Below, piece by piece: positions 12,531 to 22,990 of a DNA stretch of 64,000 nucleotides. The stretch's first letter is position 1. Every line of letters starts with the position of its first letter. This DNA comes from Euphorbia lathyris (Eukaryota > Streptophyta > Magnoliopsida > Malpighiales > Euphorbiaceae). The stretch lies in NCBI RefSeq assembly GCF_963576675.1, contig NC_088910.1:30258531-30322530 (forward strand), given 5' to 3'. The notes beneath the pieces were generated by a model. It was not told where the DNA came from. It saw only the letters and a program-made list of their open reading frames with translations, and ran no database searches. Both the position numbers and the translations under genes were made by a program.

Positions 12531-12836
12531 GGAAGGACCCCTTCCCAAAATTATTGATATAATTTATAAATTCAAAATTACAGTATTAAATTAAAAAAAT
12601 CAATATTATTGAAATTTAAATATTAGAGACTAATTTTTTTAAATACTATTGTACGGTAGGATCATATAATCAGCATTAGTTTTGTCACGAAAAAATTATT
12701 AATCCTTCTTAATGTTAATATATATATATATATAATTGGTTAGTCAGATACATTTTTAATTATATAATAATTTTATTTTCAGCGTTTTTTTCTCACATAT
12801 CTATTTCTACTTTTACTACAACTAGACTAAGGAAAT

Positions 12837-13421
12837 GAGAAAAATTAGAGTATGTCAGACATACCACGTGAACAATATGATGTGGTATGTCTGGCCAATA
12901 AACACAAGACATCTGTACAAATATAGTTAAAATTAATATTTTTTATTTGCACTGGATTATTCCTTTCCTTTCATTCTTTTCACTCTTTATTTTCATTGCT
13001 TCCTCCCCATCTATCTTTAATGGTGGTTGCCTCAAGTTCATCTTCGAAGAACGCAATCCGTCTCCGGTTTTCAATTTCCCCTAAACTCGAACTGCTTCCA
13101 TGGCTATTACTATTATCTTCTAAGAATTGCGGAATGAAGAAAATAAAAGTAATAACCATGGAAGCAATTCGAGTTTATGGGAAATTGAAAACCAGAGACG
13201 GATTTCGTTCTTAGAAGATGAACTTGAGGCAACCGCCATTAAAGATGGAGGAAGAAGCAATGAAATAACGAGTGAAAAGAATGAAGTGAAAGGAATAATT
13301 CAGTGCAAATAAAAAAATATTAATTTTAATTGTAGTTGTACAGATGTCTTGTGTTTATTGGCCAGTCATACCACATCATATTGTTCACGTGGTATGCCTG
13401 GCGTACTCTAAATTTTCTCCG
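12837..13421. repeat. 585-bp foldback element with ~290-bp arms
   Basis: Two nearly complementary arms (12837 to about 13125, and about 13130 to 13421) leave almost no loop. The ends read GAGAAAA and its complement. Flanks AAGGAAAT occur at 12829-12836 and 13422-13429, an 8-9 bp duplication. Within each outer arm there is a second short palindrome around GGTATGTC/GACATACC. Short open frames inside are consequences of the symmetry. Transcription through it would give a long hairpin RNA. It could be a MULE-type foldback MITE or an inverted duplication of a captured gene piece. Confidence 0.85.
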
Positions 13422-13619
13422 AAGGAAATTAGACTCTCATAATTTATAATTATTGCTATAAGTTCGGCCTTGTTTGTATTGATTAGAGATTTCGTCCATG
13501 CTTAGCACAGTAATTTAACAAATTGGAGGAAAGTTGACTAACAATTAGCTAAATAAGCACGTTACTACACGGTTGAGAATTGGTAGAGATTATGTTCGAT
13601 ACAGTTCTCATACACAGTT

Positions 13620-13891
13620 ATCATATAATTCATTTGTTTCATATTACATGACTTTTTGGAGAGTTGCATAGAAACTAGGAATATTAGAAAAAAAAACTTT
13701 GTTGTCTCTTATTTATTGATTCCACTATTTATTTATTATACGATAAGTCCATTATTTTAATTAATTTTCATAAACCCACGTTTTATAGCACACAGAAGGT
13801 GACTTAATTTGTATTGATCATATCATATGACATGTAATATGAAACAAAAAAAATCGCTAGAAAGACATGTAATATGAAACAGATGGAGTAT
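13620..13891. mobile_element. Probable short MITE with TGTTTCATATTACATG ends
   Basis: TGTTTCATATTACATG near 13635 is mirrored by CATGTAATATGAAACA near 13868, with a second partial copy at 13831. The right end runs into GATGGAGTA, similar to common plant Stowaway-like termini. The interior is AT-rich with no gene. Exact ends and target duplication are uncertain. Confidence 0.45.
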
Positions 13892-14044
13892 TTGATTGGA
13901 AAAAGTTTACAATACATTCAAAGTAATACACCATACCAATTATTTGATTTGATGCCACTTATATATATTTATTTTTGAACTTCTATCATCTTTTATTAAG
14001 TGATATGCATCCATCTTTTATTTCTTGTGGTATATATCACTCTG

Positions 14045-14480
14045 AGATGCCGTTTGGTTAACGGAATTGAATAAAATGGAATATAATAGTTATTCCTTAG
14101 GAATAGAATATGAGAGAATAGAATAACTATTCTTTATGAATAAATATTCTCATGTTTGGTTAAAAGAACGAATAAGTTGGAATAACTAGTTTTGCAACTC
14201 TCAAATGTAATTTCTTAGCTATTTTAAAAACTTTAATTATGACAATAAATTGTTCAAATATATATTAGTTAAGAGGAAACATAAAAAAAAGGTAAAAAAA
14301 TACAAAAAAACAAAAAAAAACGTGAAAACGTAAAAAAAAATTAAAACACAAAAAATGTTAAAAACACGAAAAAAGTTAAAAACACAAAAAACGTAAATAG
14401 AAACGCGAAAAACACGAAAACGAGTCTTAAGTAATAGCTATTCCATTTTCTCCCTATTAGATGAATCAAACGAACCCTGA
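14045..14480. mobile_element. Probable MITE, interrupted by the MULE
   Basis: The left end GCCGTTTGGTTAACGG and the right end ATCAAACGAACCC form imperfect inverted termini typical of plant MITEs, with GAATAG/ATTCC-rich inner arms. Low-complexity A-rich sequence fills 14280-14420. The MULE inserted into its right end, duplicating GAACCCTGA, so the last bases may continue after 21231. Confidence 0.45.
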
Positions 14481-14600
14481 GGGGTAAATTACACCAATCG
14501 TACCTGAACTATACCCCAACTCACACTTTGGTACCTGGATTACATTTCGTCCCAAAAATATACCCTAAGTATGTGTGACTGGACAATTATATGTGTTTGA
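14481..14600 (+). repeat. Left terminal inverted repeat of the MULE
   Basis: It matches the reverse complement of 21112-21231 with only a few mismatches, and similarity fades out to about 14650. It borders the 9-bp duplication GAACCCTGA. Confidence 0.92.
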
Positions 14601-14716
14601 CCAGGAAGTGACCGGTCAACGCTTCTTTGACCCATGTGACAATTATAAATGGGTCCCAAACCATACGAAAATACCAAAATACCCTTAACCCAATCGATAC
14701 CCAAAAAAAATTGCTT

Positions 14717-14724
14717 TATAAATA
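14717..14724 (+). promoter_or_regulatory. TATA box for the GRF gene
   Basis: TATAAATA is followed by a CT-rich initiator-like tract at 14731-14752 and, 150 bases further, by the GRF gene's ATG. It lies just inside the terminal inverted repeat, where MULE promoters are expected. Confidence 0.6.
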
Positions 14725-14867
14725 CAGCTTATTTCTCTCTCTCTCTCTCCTTAAAATACTGACCTTCTCTCACTAACTGTTCGTTGCGCTCTCTCTCTAT
14801 CTCCTTCGCCATTTATGCCCATAGAACACAAAATCAAGAACCTTAATTTTTTCTCAGAATATTAAAC

Positions 14868-16719
14868 ATGGCGGACTCGTATAGCGCTGGAAGTTTGATT
14901 TGCCACTGTGGAACGCAAGCCCCTTGTACAACTTCCTGGAGTAATGCGAATCCTGGTAGGAGGTATTTCAATTGCAGAAATTTCGGGGTAAGTGTATAGC
15001 TGGGTAAATTTCATCAATGGTGTACAACTTTTGTCCAATTTCACACTTTGGTGTAAAACCTTCAATTTGTCTCACTAATATATACGACCTTATAGGTGAC
15101 CTCCCACTATGGTGTACAGCAGGTAAAAATGACCGGTCAACGCTCAGTCAACGTGCCACCTCAGCTTTAACCGGTCAAAAAGTTAAAAAAATTCAAACAC
15201 TTAATATAAAATTACTTCTATATCCCTATCTCTTCATCTATTCATCTTCTTCCCTCTATTTCTTTCTCTCTAACCTCTCTCTCTCTAATCTCTTTCTCTC
15301 TCTTCAATCAAACTCTTATCAATTCTATATGGAAAACAAGAAAATATTTTATTACAACTCTCAAAATAAAAAAACAAAGATCAAAAATATAATTGAAATC
15401 ATTCCAAATTGTTTCTCTGGAACTGAAACTTCCAAACCTTCACGTCCATTTTTTTTATTATTCATTTACTAAACCTTCACCACCATGTTATTGCCATTAT
15501 CTTCTCTCTCCCATACTAAAATTGAACGATCACAAGTGTTGGTTTTTCATCGTATGATTTTGCCCATACTCGAATTTTGTTGTCTGTTGCTGCTCGGTCG
15601 GCGGAGACCACAACGACGTTGATCGCATCATCATGTGCTTTAACTGACTTTAAACACCGAAGTTCAGACGCTCTCCATGAAACGGAATAGATTAAGCCAT
15701 GATACGTGGGTTCTTTCTAGTTCATACAGAATCAGTAACTTACAGTCTTAATTTCTAGTTCATTGAGAATCATTAGTCTTAATTTGCATTTTATCTATAC
15801 GTTAGTTATTTTATTTTTATTTTTGACTGAATATCTTGGTGGTTAAATCTTCCAAACCACCTAGTAAACCTGAAAGCTCTTAGAAGCAGCAGCAACAGGC
15901 ATCCAGGAATGGCGAACTAAAATCCAAGAAGAGAATCGTTGATGACGACTTCTGATTAAGTCCCAAAAGATGAATTGGAGTTTTGCATTTCAGGTGAGAG
16001 AAGGAGGAAGATAGAGCTTTGCAGTTTATTATTCTAGAGAGAGAAAGAGAGAGATGAGAGAGACTCTAAAAAAAGAGAAAGGAGACCGAAAAGAGAGAGC
16101 AAGAGAATTAATAAAAAAAATAAGTATTTCTTAAATAAGGGTATATAAATAATTTATTAAAAAAAATTACTTTTTGACCAGTCAAAGCTGAGGTGGTGCG
16201 TTGACTGGATGTTGACCGGTCATTTTTATCTGCTGTACACCATAGTGAGAAGTCACCTATAATGCCGTATATATTAGTGAGACAAATTTAAGGTTGTACA
16301 CCAAAGTGTGAAATAGGACAAAGGTTGTACACCATTGATGAAATTTACCCGTGTATAGCTACATATTTCTCCATCTCTCGTTCTATATGTGTGCAGAACT
16401 ATGATTTTGATTTTGAAATATTTTGCAGAAACCGAACGCTTGTAATTTCTTTAAGTGGCGTGACCCTCCAATGAACGAAAGAGAAAAATCAATTATCCTC
16501 GGGCTTCTGAGAAAGCTGGATCGAATTGAGAGAGAATGTGAGATATTGAAAGCTCAAATGGTACGTGACAAGGAAATGGGGCGAGAAAGAGAAGGTGAAT
16601 TGCAGGACATGAAGGTGAATGAAAGAACAAGGGTTAATGAGAGAAGATGCAACTGTGTTTTTAAGTATATTGTTTGCTTTGGGTTGGTTTTATGGTTTGT
16701 GTATGTTGTGTTGGCTTAA
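14868..16719 (+). CDS. GRF zinc-finger, coiled-coil, tail-anchored protein (MULE-borne)
   Basis: Two exons, 14868-14987 and 16429-16719, are joined at GTAAGT and TTTTGCAG in phase 0 and encode 136 residues with no internal stop. Residues 12-50 form a GRF-type zinc finger: CHCG at 12-15, NPGRRYF near 29-35, Cys36, Cys45 and the closing FFKW. Residues about 55-105 are charged and heptad-like (LLRKLDRIEREC), a probable coiled coil. The last 20 residues are hydrophobic, a probable C-terminal membrane anchor. Plant proteins of this design exist (At4g04775-like), but their function is not established. The gene starts just inside the left MULE end and converges on the transposase, the position mudrB has in maize MuDR. 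GRF fingers in other proteins bind single-stranded nucleic acid; a role here is inference. Confidence 0.82.
15002..16350. mobile_element. MULE-type MITE nested in the GRF intron
   Basis: The 1349-bp element has terminal inverted repeats of about 185 bp beginning GGGTAAATTTCATC and is flanked by a perfect 10-bp repeat GTGTATAGCT (14992-15001 and 16351-16360). It lies entirely inside the intron, starting 14 bases after the donor site. It has no transposase. Lys/Ser-rich coding-like sequence near 15845-15960 (KKRIVDDDF in one frame, with stops) may be a captured gene piece. A relative lies at 56555-57915. Confidence 0.9.
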
Positions 16720-19231
16720 TTTTCGTGTATTTGGTAGTGAGAAAGGATAGGTTATTATGTCTAAAGTTATGTATGTAGTTAATTTTATGTTATGAATGTA
16801 CTTGGATTTGGTTAATTGCAAGAAATGAAGTAATGATTTATGGAAATTGTTAATATTGTATACCTGGAGTTCAGGATTTGGTTAACTTAAGTAATTTGGT
16901 TGAAGTAATTGGAGTTTTGGATTTGGTTAATTGAAGTAATTGGAGTTTTGTAGTTGGGTAAGTGAAGCAAAATTATGGAAAATTAAAGTAATTGTGCAAA
17001 ATTGAACACTACAATACATGGCATAAACTCAGAAAAAAATTGCCCATAAATATAACAACAGAGGTGACAATAAAACTTGCTTGAACTATATCCAAAAAAA
17101 GGAACCAGAATCTGCATATATGAAGTGCTTTTTACAGATTCACAAAAGCTTAAAAAGGGAACAAAATATGCATGTTTGTGCAATGTACAAATTCACAAAA
17201 CACGGCAAAGATTCACAGACATTCCAAAAAACTAGCACTCAAAATGTGCATATTTCACATGGGAAGTCCCCACAAAACAAAAAAACACATATGTAAATTC
17301 ATCTCCATGGTTGGCTCTGACTTGTTGCACCACTCCTAGTATGAGGTCTTCTATTTACATTTGATGCAGAACTCCTAGTCTGAAGCCTGCTGGGTGTATT
17401 CTGTCTTGGTGCAACAAATGGTGTAGAACTGCTAGCTTGACTAGGATGGTCTGATCGTGCAGCAACGTTCATGGCTGCATTCTGTGTTGGTGCACCAGAC
17501 TGGCTTGAACCCTGTATGCATATAGTATGTTACATTTTGCATATGCAATTAAAGCCATCATCCAACATAAGGTATTAGTTTAAGAATAACTTACATCCAT
17601 CATCCAACGCATGATTTGGGGGGGAGCAGGTGGTCCAGATGCAGTTGTGGTTGTGTTTTGAGCGGTTTGTGCAGTCCTCTGCCTCTTTGACTACACACGT
17701 AATAAAATGTCATAAGCAGTTGTTTTCACGCAATAAACTGAAGCAATACAGTTTAAATAACATACCTGTGGAGCAGATGTAGCCTTACACGTCCTCCTAT
17801 TGTGAGAGGTACTCCCACAGTTGCCACAACTCATTTTAATTAGGACTCTACGACTTAACTTCCCCTAGCTTTAGCCACTTCCAATTCTTCAGGATCCTTT
17901 CTTCTTGCCTTCTTTCTTCTCCCTCTTTTTGTTTTAACTAGGGATGGAGGCACAATAGGAACAGGTTCCTCAACCTCGGGCCATTGATCCATACCATTTG
18001 TAGGCTCAATAAAATGGCTATAAACCTTTAGATATGTATCCACAGAATAACACTCAACAAGATAATCTTCAGCACACTGATTTTGCCCAATAATGGCTGA
18101 AATGGCATGACAACATGGGATACCAGTCAATTGCCACCTTCTACAGGTACATTCATTAGCTTCTAAGTTGACAACATATTGATCCCCTAAACCTTTAACA
18201 TGCACCCTTGGACCCCCAGAAAAAACAGCATCAAAATGTTTGGCAAAATCTTTGTTTACCTCAAGCTTCTTTAGTATTTTAGGGCACCATTTCTTCTTAT
18301 ACATCTTCATTTTATCTGATTTTGCTTTCAGCCTTCTCATCAGCCTTAACTTGATCATTTCATACATTGTAATGATCCCTTTGTCCCTTGCATCCAATAT
18401 GTACTTGTTAAAACACTCACATAGATTGTTCAACAACATGTCACATTGACTCCTCTCAGTGAAACAAGCCCTTGCCCAATGCTCACTAGGTCTTTGTCTC
18501 AACCACTCTCTAGCTTCAGGGGACCTTTCTTCAATTCTGTTCAGCCATTCCTGCAATTTTGCCATATAAGGAGCTCTTGTAGCATTCCACAATAAATCCT
18601 TCAATTCTTTCCCTTTAAAATTGGTTCTGAAGTTCGTGTACATGTGTCTCACACATAGTCAATGTTCAGCCTCTGGGAAGAGCAGTTCGACAGGTCCAAT
18701 TAACCCCTATAATTGAATAACAAATTAAGTTCTATGTGACAAAGTGTTGAACTACATATAATGGGTTGTTAAAATTACAAACCTTTTGTCTGTCGGACAT
18801 AAAGGTCCATTCTTGGCTATGTTCAATTCCCAAGTCATCTGCTAGGATCTCTAGAAACCATGTCCATGTATTTTTACTTTCAGTTTCCACCATTGCATAT
18901 GCAATTGGGAATATGCAATCATTGGGGTCTATACCAACTTCAGACAACAATTGACCACCAAATAAGCCCTTCAGCCAGCACCCATCAAGTGAAATAAACT
19001 TCCTACATCCAGATTTAAAGGCCTCCTTCAGTGCAGTTAGACAGATATACATGCCCCTAAATCTTTCATCCTTCCATCTGCCTTTAACTGTACTGCCAAG
19101 ATTTACATAATTTTCATTTAATATCCCCTTCATTAACATCCCCCTCATAAACACATCCTTCGTAAGGGTTGTCATTGAATTCAACTCCAGCAACATTTGC
19201 AGTTTCACAAAATGCATGAAACCTGTGCACA

Positions 19232-19500
19232 CCACCATGTTCACCTCCATCCCCAACCACATCTGCACATCCAGGCCCACTATTCTCAACCTCAGCCCCA
19301 ACCACATCTTCACCTTCAGGCCCACTATTCTCAACCTCATCCCTAACCACATCTTCACCTCCATGCCCACTATTCTCAACCTCAGCCCCAACCACATCTT
19401 CACCTCCAGGCCCACTATTCTCAACCTCAGCCCCAACCACATCTTCACCTCTAGGCCCACTATTCTCAACCTCATCCCCAATCATATCTTCCTCAACTCT
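19232..19500 (-). repeat. 45-bp coding tandem repeat (15-aa acidic repeat)
   Basis: About five or six copies of a 45-bp unit encode GEDVVGAEVENSGPG-like repeats in the transposase frame. Because 45 is a multiple of three, other frames on both strands are also open and look protein-like, but those are shadows. The repeat separates the N-terminal segment from the catalytic core and may be an acidic flexible linker. Confidence 0.85.
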
Positions 19501-20044
19501 AGCCCCACCAGCCCCACCAGCCTCAAAACCAGCCCCACTAGCCTCACAAGCCTGATTATTAAATTCTAAGAGTTGGATACTCCCCCACATCTTAGGCTTA
19601 CCCATTGCCTTCGTCTTCTTGAACCCTACAATTTCATTCCCTTCCCTAATCTCTTCTATCACTACACCACTCCTCCCAACATCCAATGCTTCTTCTATGT
19701 CTTCCATTGTCAGTGTCTTCACATATACATCAATTTCTGCACATTCAACTCCAGCCAATACCATATGGTAGACATCCACGTCACTACCCAGTGGCTTCAA
19801 CCACTCATCAGTAAATGGATCCGTATAACACTTCCAGAAATACTGGAGAGTTCCTTCACATCCCAAGCTCAACAATTTCGCATCTATTGCCACGAGGGAT
19901 AACCTATCCCAATGGCAATCTGTCCATAGGAAGGTGTCTTCATCCACATATGCGTATCTCTTCAACCTTCCATTATAATGGAGCATTATATCAAAGTACC
20001 CATGTTCTGGGTCTACAATTACAGAAATAAATGAACATAGTTAA

Positions 20045-20460
20045 CACAGTTGAAAAACAAAGCTTACATAAATGAAAACCAAAATAACAGAGCATACAAT
20101 AACCAAAAATACAAAGCTTTCATAAATAATAACCAAAAAAACATGCATCTTCCATAAGTAATAACCAAGATAACAAAGCCTCCATGAATTAAAACCAACA
20201 ACACAGGGCATCCATAACTAAACAAAGCTTCCCATTATAATAACTAAAAAAACAAAACATGATAAATAATAACCATAAAAAAAAAGCTCCTATGAATCGA
20301 AACCAACAAAACAGAGCATCAATGAACATTTCTTCTTAAAACAAAGCTCCCATTAATCGCAACCAAAAAAACAGAGCATCAATGAACAATAAACATAAAA
20401 ACAAAGCTACGATGAATCAAACCCACCAATGAACAATAACAAAAAAAAAAAAACAGAGCC
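20045..20460. repeat. Degenerate ~40-bp minisatellite in the transposase intron
   Basis: About ten imperfect copies of an A-rich unit like AACCAAAAAAACAGAGCATC followed by AATGAATAAT lie in the first intron (20013-20529). No coding is seen. Confidence 0.75.
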
Positions 20461-21111
20461 CCCTTATCAAAATACCCAACAAAATGAAGACTTACAATCA
20501 CATACAATAAGATCAAAGCGTTAACTTACATGGAAAGTCCATATTTTCTTCAAACTTCACGAAATATACGATTCTGCATTTCATATCACGAAACGAATGA
20601 AAATCGCAACTTGAGCGAACAAACAATATAGCAAAAATGAACAACTAGAAAAATACAACCGATGAATACAAAAAGACCAGATAAAAAGAAGCAAAAGCAA
20701 GTTAGGTCAGAAACTAAAATCGTAACTCCATCACCCATGCATACCTCTATCAATACGATCTTCCAGAAGTGTGTTCCTTCGTCATGCGCTTCACACTGCC
20801 TCTTTAATGGCTAATTTATGATATTCAGTACAAATTTTTACGAGTTTACATGGTGTTTGCGCTGGCCATATCAAATGGGTTTCGAATGGAAGAGAGCAAG
20901 AGAAGAAAGGAAGTTCGAATAGAAGAGAGAAAGAGAAGACTGTTGAATGACGTTTCGAGTGGACTGGGAGAGAGAAGGTGCTCGAAATATGTGGGCAATT
21001 ATGGAGGGAAATGAATAGGGGTGTTTTTGTCTTTTTACGTTCAACATATTAAGTGGGTCCCACTCTTTTTAAGTTAGTAATGGTCAAACAGACGTTGACC
21101 AGCGAAAACCG

Positions 21112-21231
21112 GCTAAACGCACATAATTGTCCAGTCACCCATACTTAGGATATATTTTTGGGACGAAATGTAATTCAGGTACCAAAGTGTGAGTTGGGGT
21201 ATAGTTCAGGTACGATTGGTGTAATTTACTC
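21112..21231 (-). repeat. Right terminal inverted repeat of the MULE
   Basis: It is the reverse complement of 14481-14600 with few differences and is followed by the 9-bp duplication GAACCCTGA at 21232-21240. It lies upstream of the transposase start and should hold its promoter, but I saw no convincing TATA box. Confidence 0.92.
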
Positions 21232-21240
21232 GAACCCTGA

Positions 21241-22660
21241 GTGTATTGTAAAAAATATTGATTTGAGTGCAACATTTCCTAATACACAGTTAAATGATCA
21301 AAGAAATTATACTTACGTTATTTTGATGCGTTTTAACCACTAAAATCGGCTGAGTGACCTAATTGAGACAAAACTTAAAGTTGAATGATTTTATTGAGAC
21401 AAATTGAAATTGAATGATCATTTTGAGACAACTATATAAATTCAGTGACCAATAATGTCTTTAACCCATTTGCGATAAAAGAAGTATGTGTCTTGTATGA
21501 AACTCATGATATATTATTACAAAGAAAGAAAGTTTAGTCTACTTTATTCAAAAAAAAAAAATGTTTAGTCTACTTACTATAATGTCATGTATAAAATCCA
21601 TTACATATTGTTAAGAAAATCCATGATATATTTAATAATTTCTCATATTTATTATTATAATAATTTATTTTGTTTTATTTTATTTTTTCTGTAAAAAAAG
21701 AAAATGAGAATGGGCATTAGCTATACTGATGCCCTACTAGAATATGATTGTCCATGGCCCATACGAATGCGAAACAACGAAATTTTAGGCTAAACATTAT
21801 TAACTAATATTTTTATAAAAACTACATCATTCAATACATTCAGCACTTAAAATTCATTATTTATTTTTTCAGTTTTATCAAACAGCATCTTAGTTTTTTT
21901 TTTTAAAATTTCAACTAAGGATGTTTCTAAGAAAGATTCCAAGCAGACAGAGATGAATCTCTTGATGATGGTAGTCTTAAAGGCATGAAATTCAAATATT
22001 CCTTCAGCTTGAATATGTAAGCATCAATCACGGTAAGGAATGACATTGAGGTAATGAAAAAAGTGAATAACAAATTGTTTAAGACCACTGGTTTCGAGCA
22101 TTTGGTAGTATGCACATTATCTACTCCAATATGTCATGGCGTAATAACTAGAGAAATTATTCCAATAAACCCAAAACATAGAGATGTGGTTCAACATCAA
22201 ATGAGTTGAACTCAAATTTGGAAATTGGAAGTTCGTACTAATTACCGGATTGAGATATGGCGATACTAAACCAATTTTACAAAGGATGAGTCATTTAAAG
22301 AAGAAGAACAGATCAAGAGACATGTATTTTGGATTAAGTCGAAACTTAATGCACAAACAAATATATAAAGATTTCGATAACACAAATTGACACGACGAAA
22401 AAGACAGTGTTCATGGCGATGTTGTATGTGCATCTTCTTCACTACCGATCTATCCCATTCGGTCGAAACAATATCATCCACCTCACTTACTTTCCTAAAC
22501 TTTTTCATAGGTTTCCATGTGAGTAATTACTTGGGAAGAAACTAATATCACATTCTTTAGTGTACTGAGAAGCCCACAACCTGAATATTACTTAATGAAG
22601 AGCTTTAAGTTAAACTGTGCTTAAAATAAACAGAAACATTTTCCATTGTATTTGAAGGAT
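21241..22660. other. Gene-less stretch between MULE and TPP gene
   Basis: AT-rich sequence without a supportable gene. The part 21330-21470 has alternating TTGAGACAAA- and AATGATC-like phrases resembling plant MITE arms, but no ends were found. A possible small coding-like piece (minus, 22266-22508) shows no recognisable family. Confidence 0.4.
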
Positions 22661-22990
22661 TTGGCATCATGTACAAAAACAGAAACTGGATGCCAAAACA
22701 AACTTTCTATATTGAGAAAGAATCAACAAATAATTAGAAATTCTAGTCAAACCGATCAAAACTACTTTTCGTGGGAAAATTAATGGACTAATACACTTTG
22801 ATACCAGACCACGTGATAGGAAGGAAGGAAGGAAGGAATTTACAACAAAGAAGCCTTTGTGCAATTAAAAAAAAAGTACTTCTCTGCTTCTAAATCTCTT
22901 GCTGTTAAAACCCAAAACATATAAGACTACTTATCCTATGTGTTCGTCAGAGTATCTCTTCTTCTTTTTCTAATATATTCTTCACAATAT

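Larger units (their letters stand above)
17299..20584 (-). pseudogene. mudrA-type MULE transposase (disrupted)
   Basis: Inferred exons on the minus strand are 20530-20584, 18783-20012, 17766-18706, 17595-17690 and 17299-17511, with GT-AG borders. Exons 1 and 2 give the N-terminal region and an acidic 15-residue repeat. The transposase core then has SLDG (first Asp), MSDRQK (second Asp) and NNLCECFN (Glu), followed by a SWIM finger (CTCRRW...CCHAI), a basic KTKRGRRKK segment and a CCHC knuckle (CGNCGSTSHNRRTC). Lesions: a frame change near 19114-19130, where the usual N-terminal MuDR DNA-binding region is missing; TGA at 18659-18661 in the core; and a one-base frameshift near 17862 before the knuckle. 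The protein would bind the terminal repeats and cut and paste the element. Confidence 0.88.
14481..21231. mobile_element. Mutator-like element (MULE) with two convergent genes
   Basis: The 6751-bp element is flanked by the perfect 9-bp direct repeat GAACCCTGA (14472-14480 and 21232-21240). Its terminal inverted repeats are nearly identical for about 120 bp and recognisable for about 170 bp. Both ends start like GGGTAAATTACACCA. A GRF zinc-finger gene reads inward from the left end. A mudrA-type transposase gene reads inward from the right end. A 1349-bp related MITE sits inside the GRF gene's intron. The convergent layout is like maize MuDR, where mudrA and mudrB are each driven from a terminal repeat. 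The transposase is broken, so this copy is not autonomous now. Confidence 0.93.

Noticed and set aside
12996..13312. Two small proteins in the foldback element
   Set aside because: They mirror each other across the hairpin and lack support as independent genes. Noted only as possible captured sequence.
14862..15065. Minus-strand small frame over the GRF exon
   Set aside because: The plus-strand exon has the zinc-finger residues and matching splice sites.
18732..19481. Start of a separate membrane-like protein with repeated LRLRIVGLEVKMW units
   Set aside because: This is the alternate frame of the same 45-bp repeat. Only its downstream part is the real transposase core.
19216..19569. Open frame on the plus strand across the acidic repeat (Ile/Phe/Pro-rich product)
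   Set aside because: The 45-bp repeat is a multiple of three, so several frames are open by symmetry. The minus-strand frame continues into the transposase.
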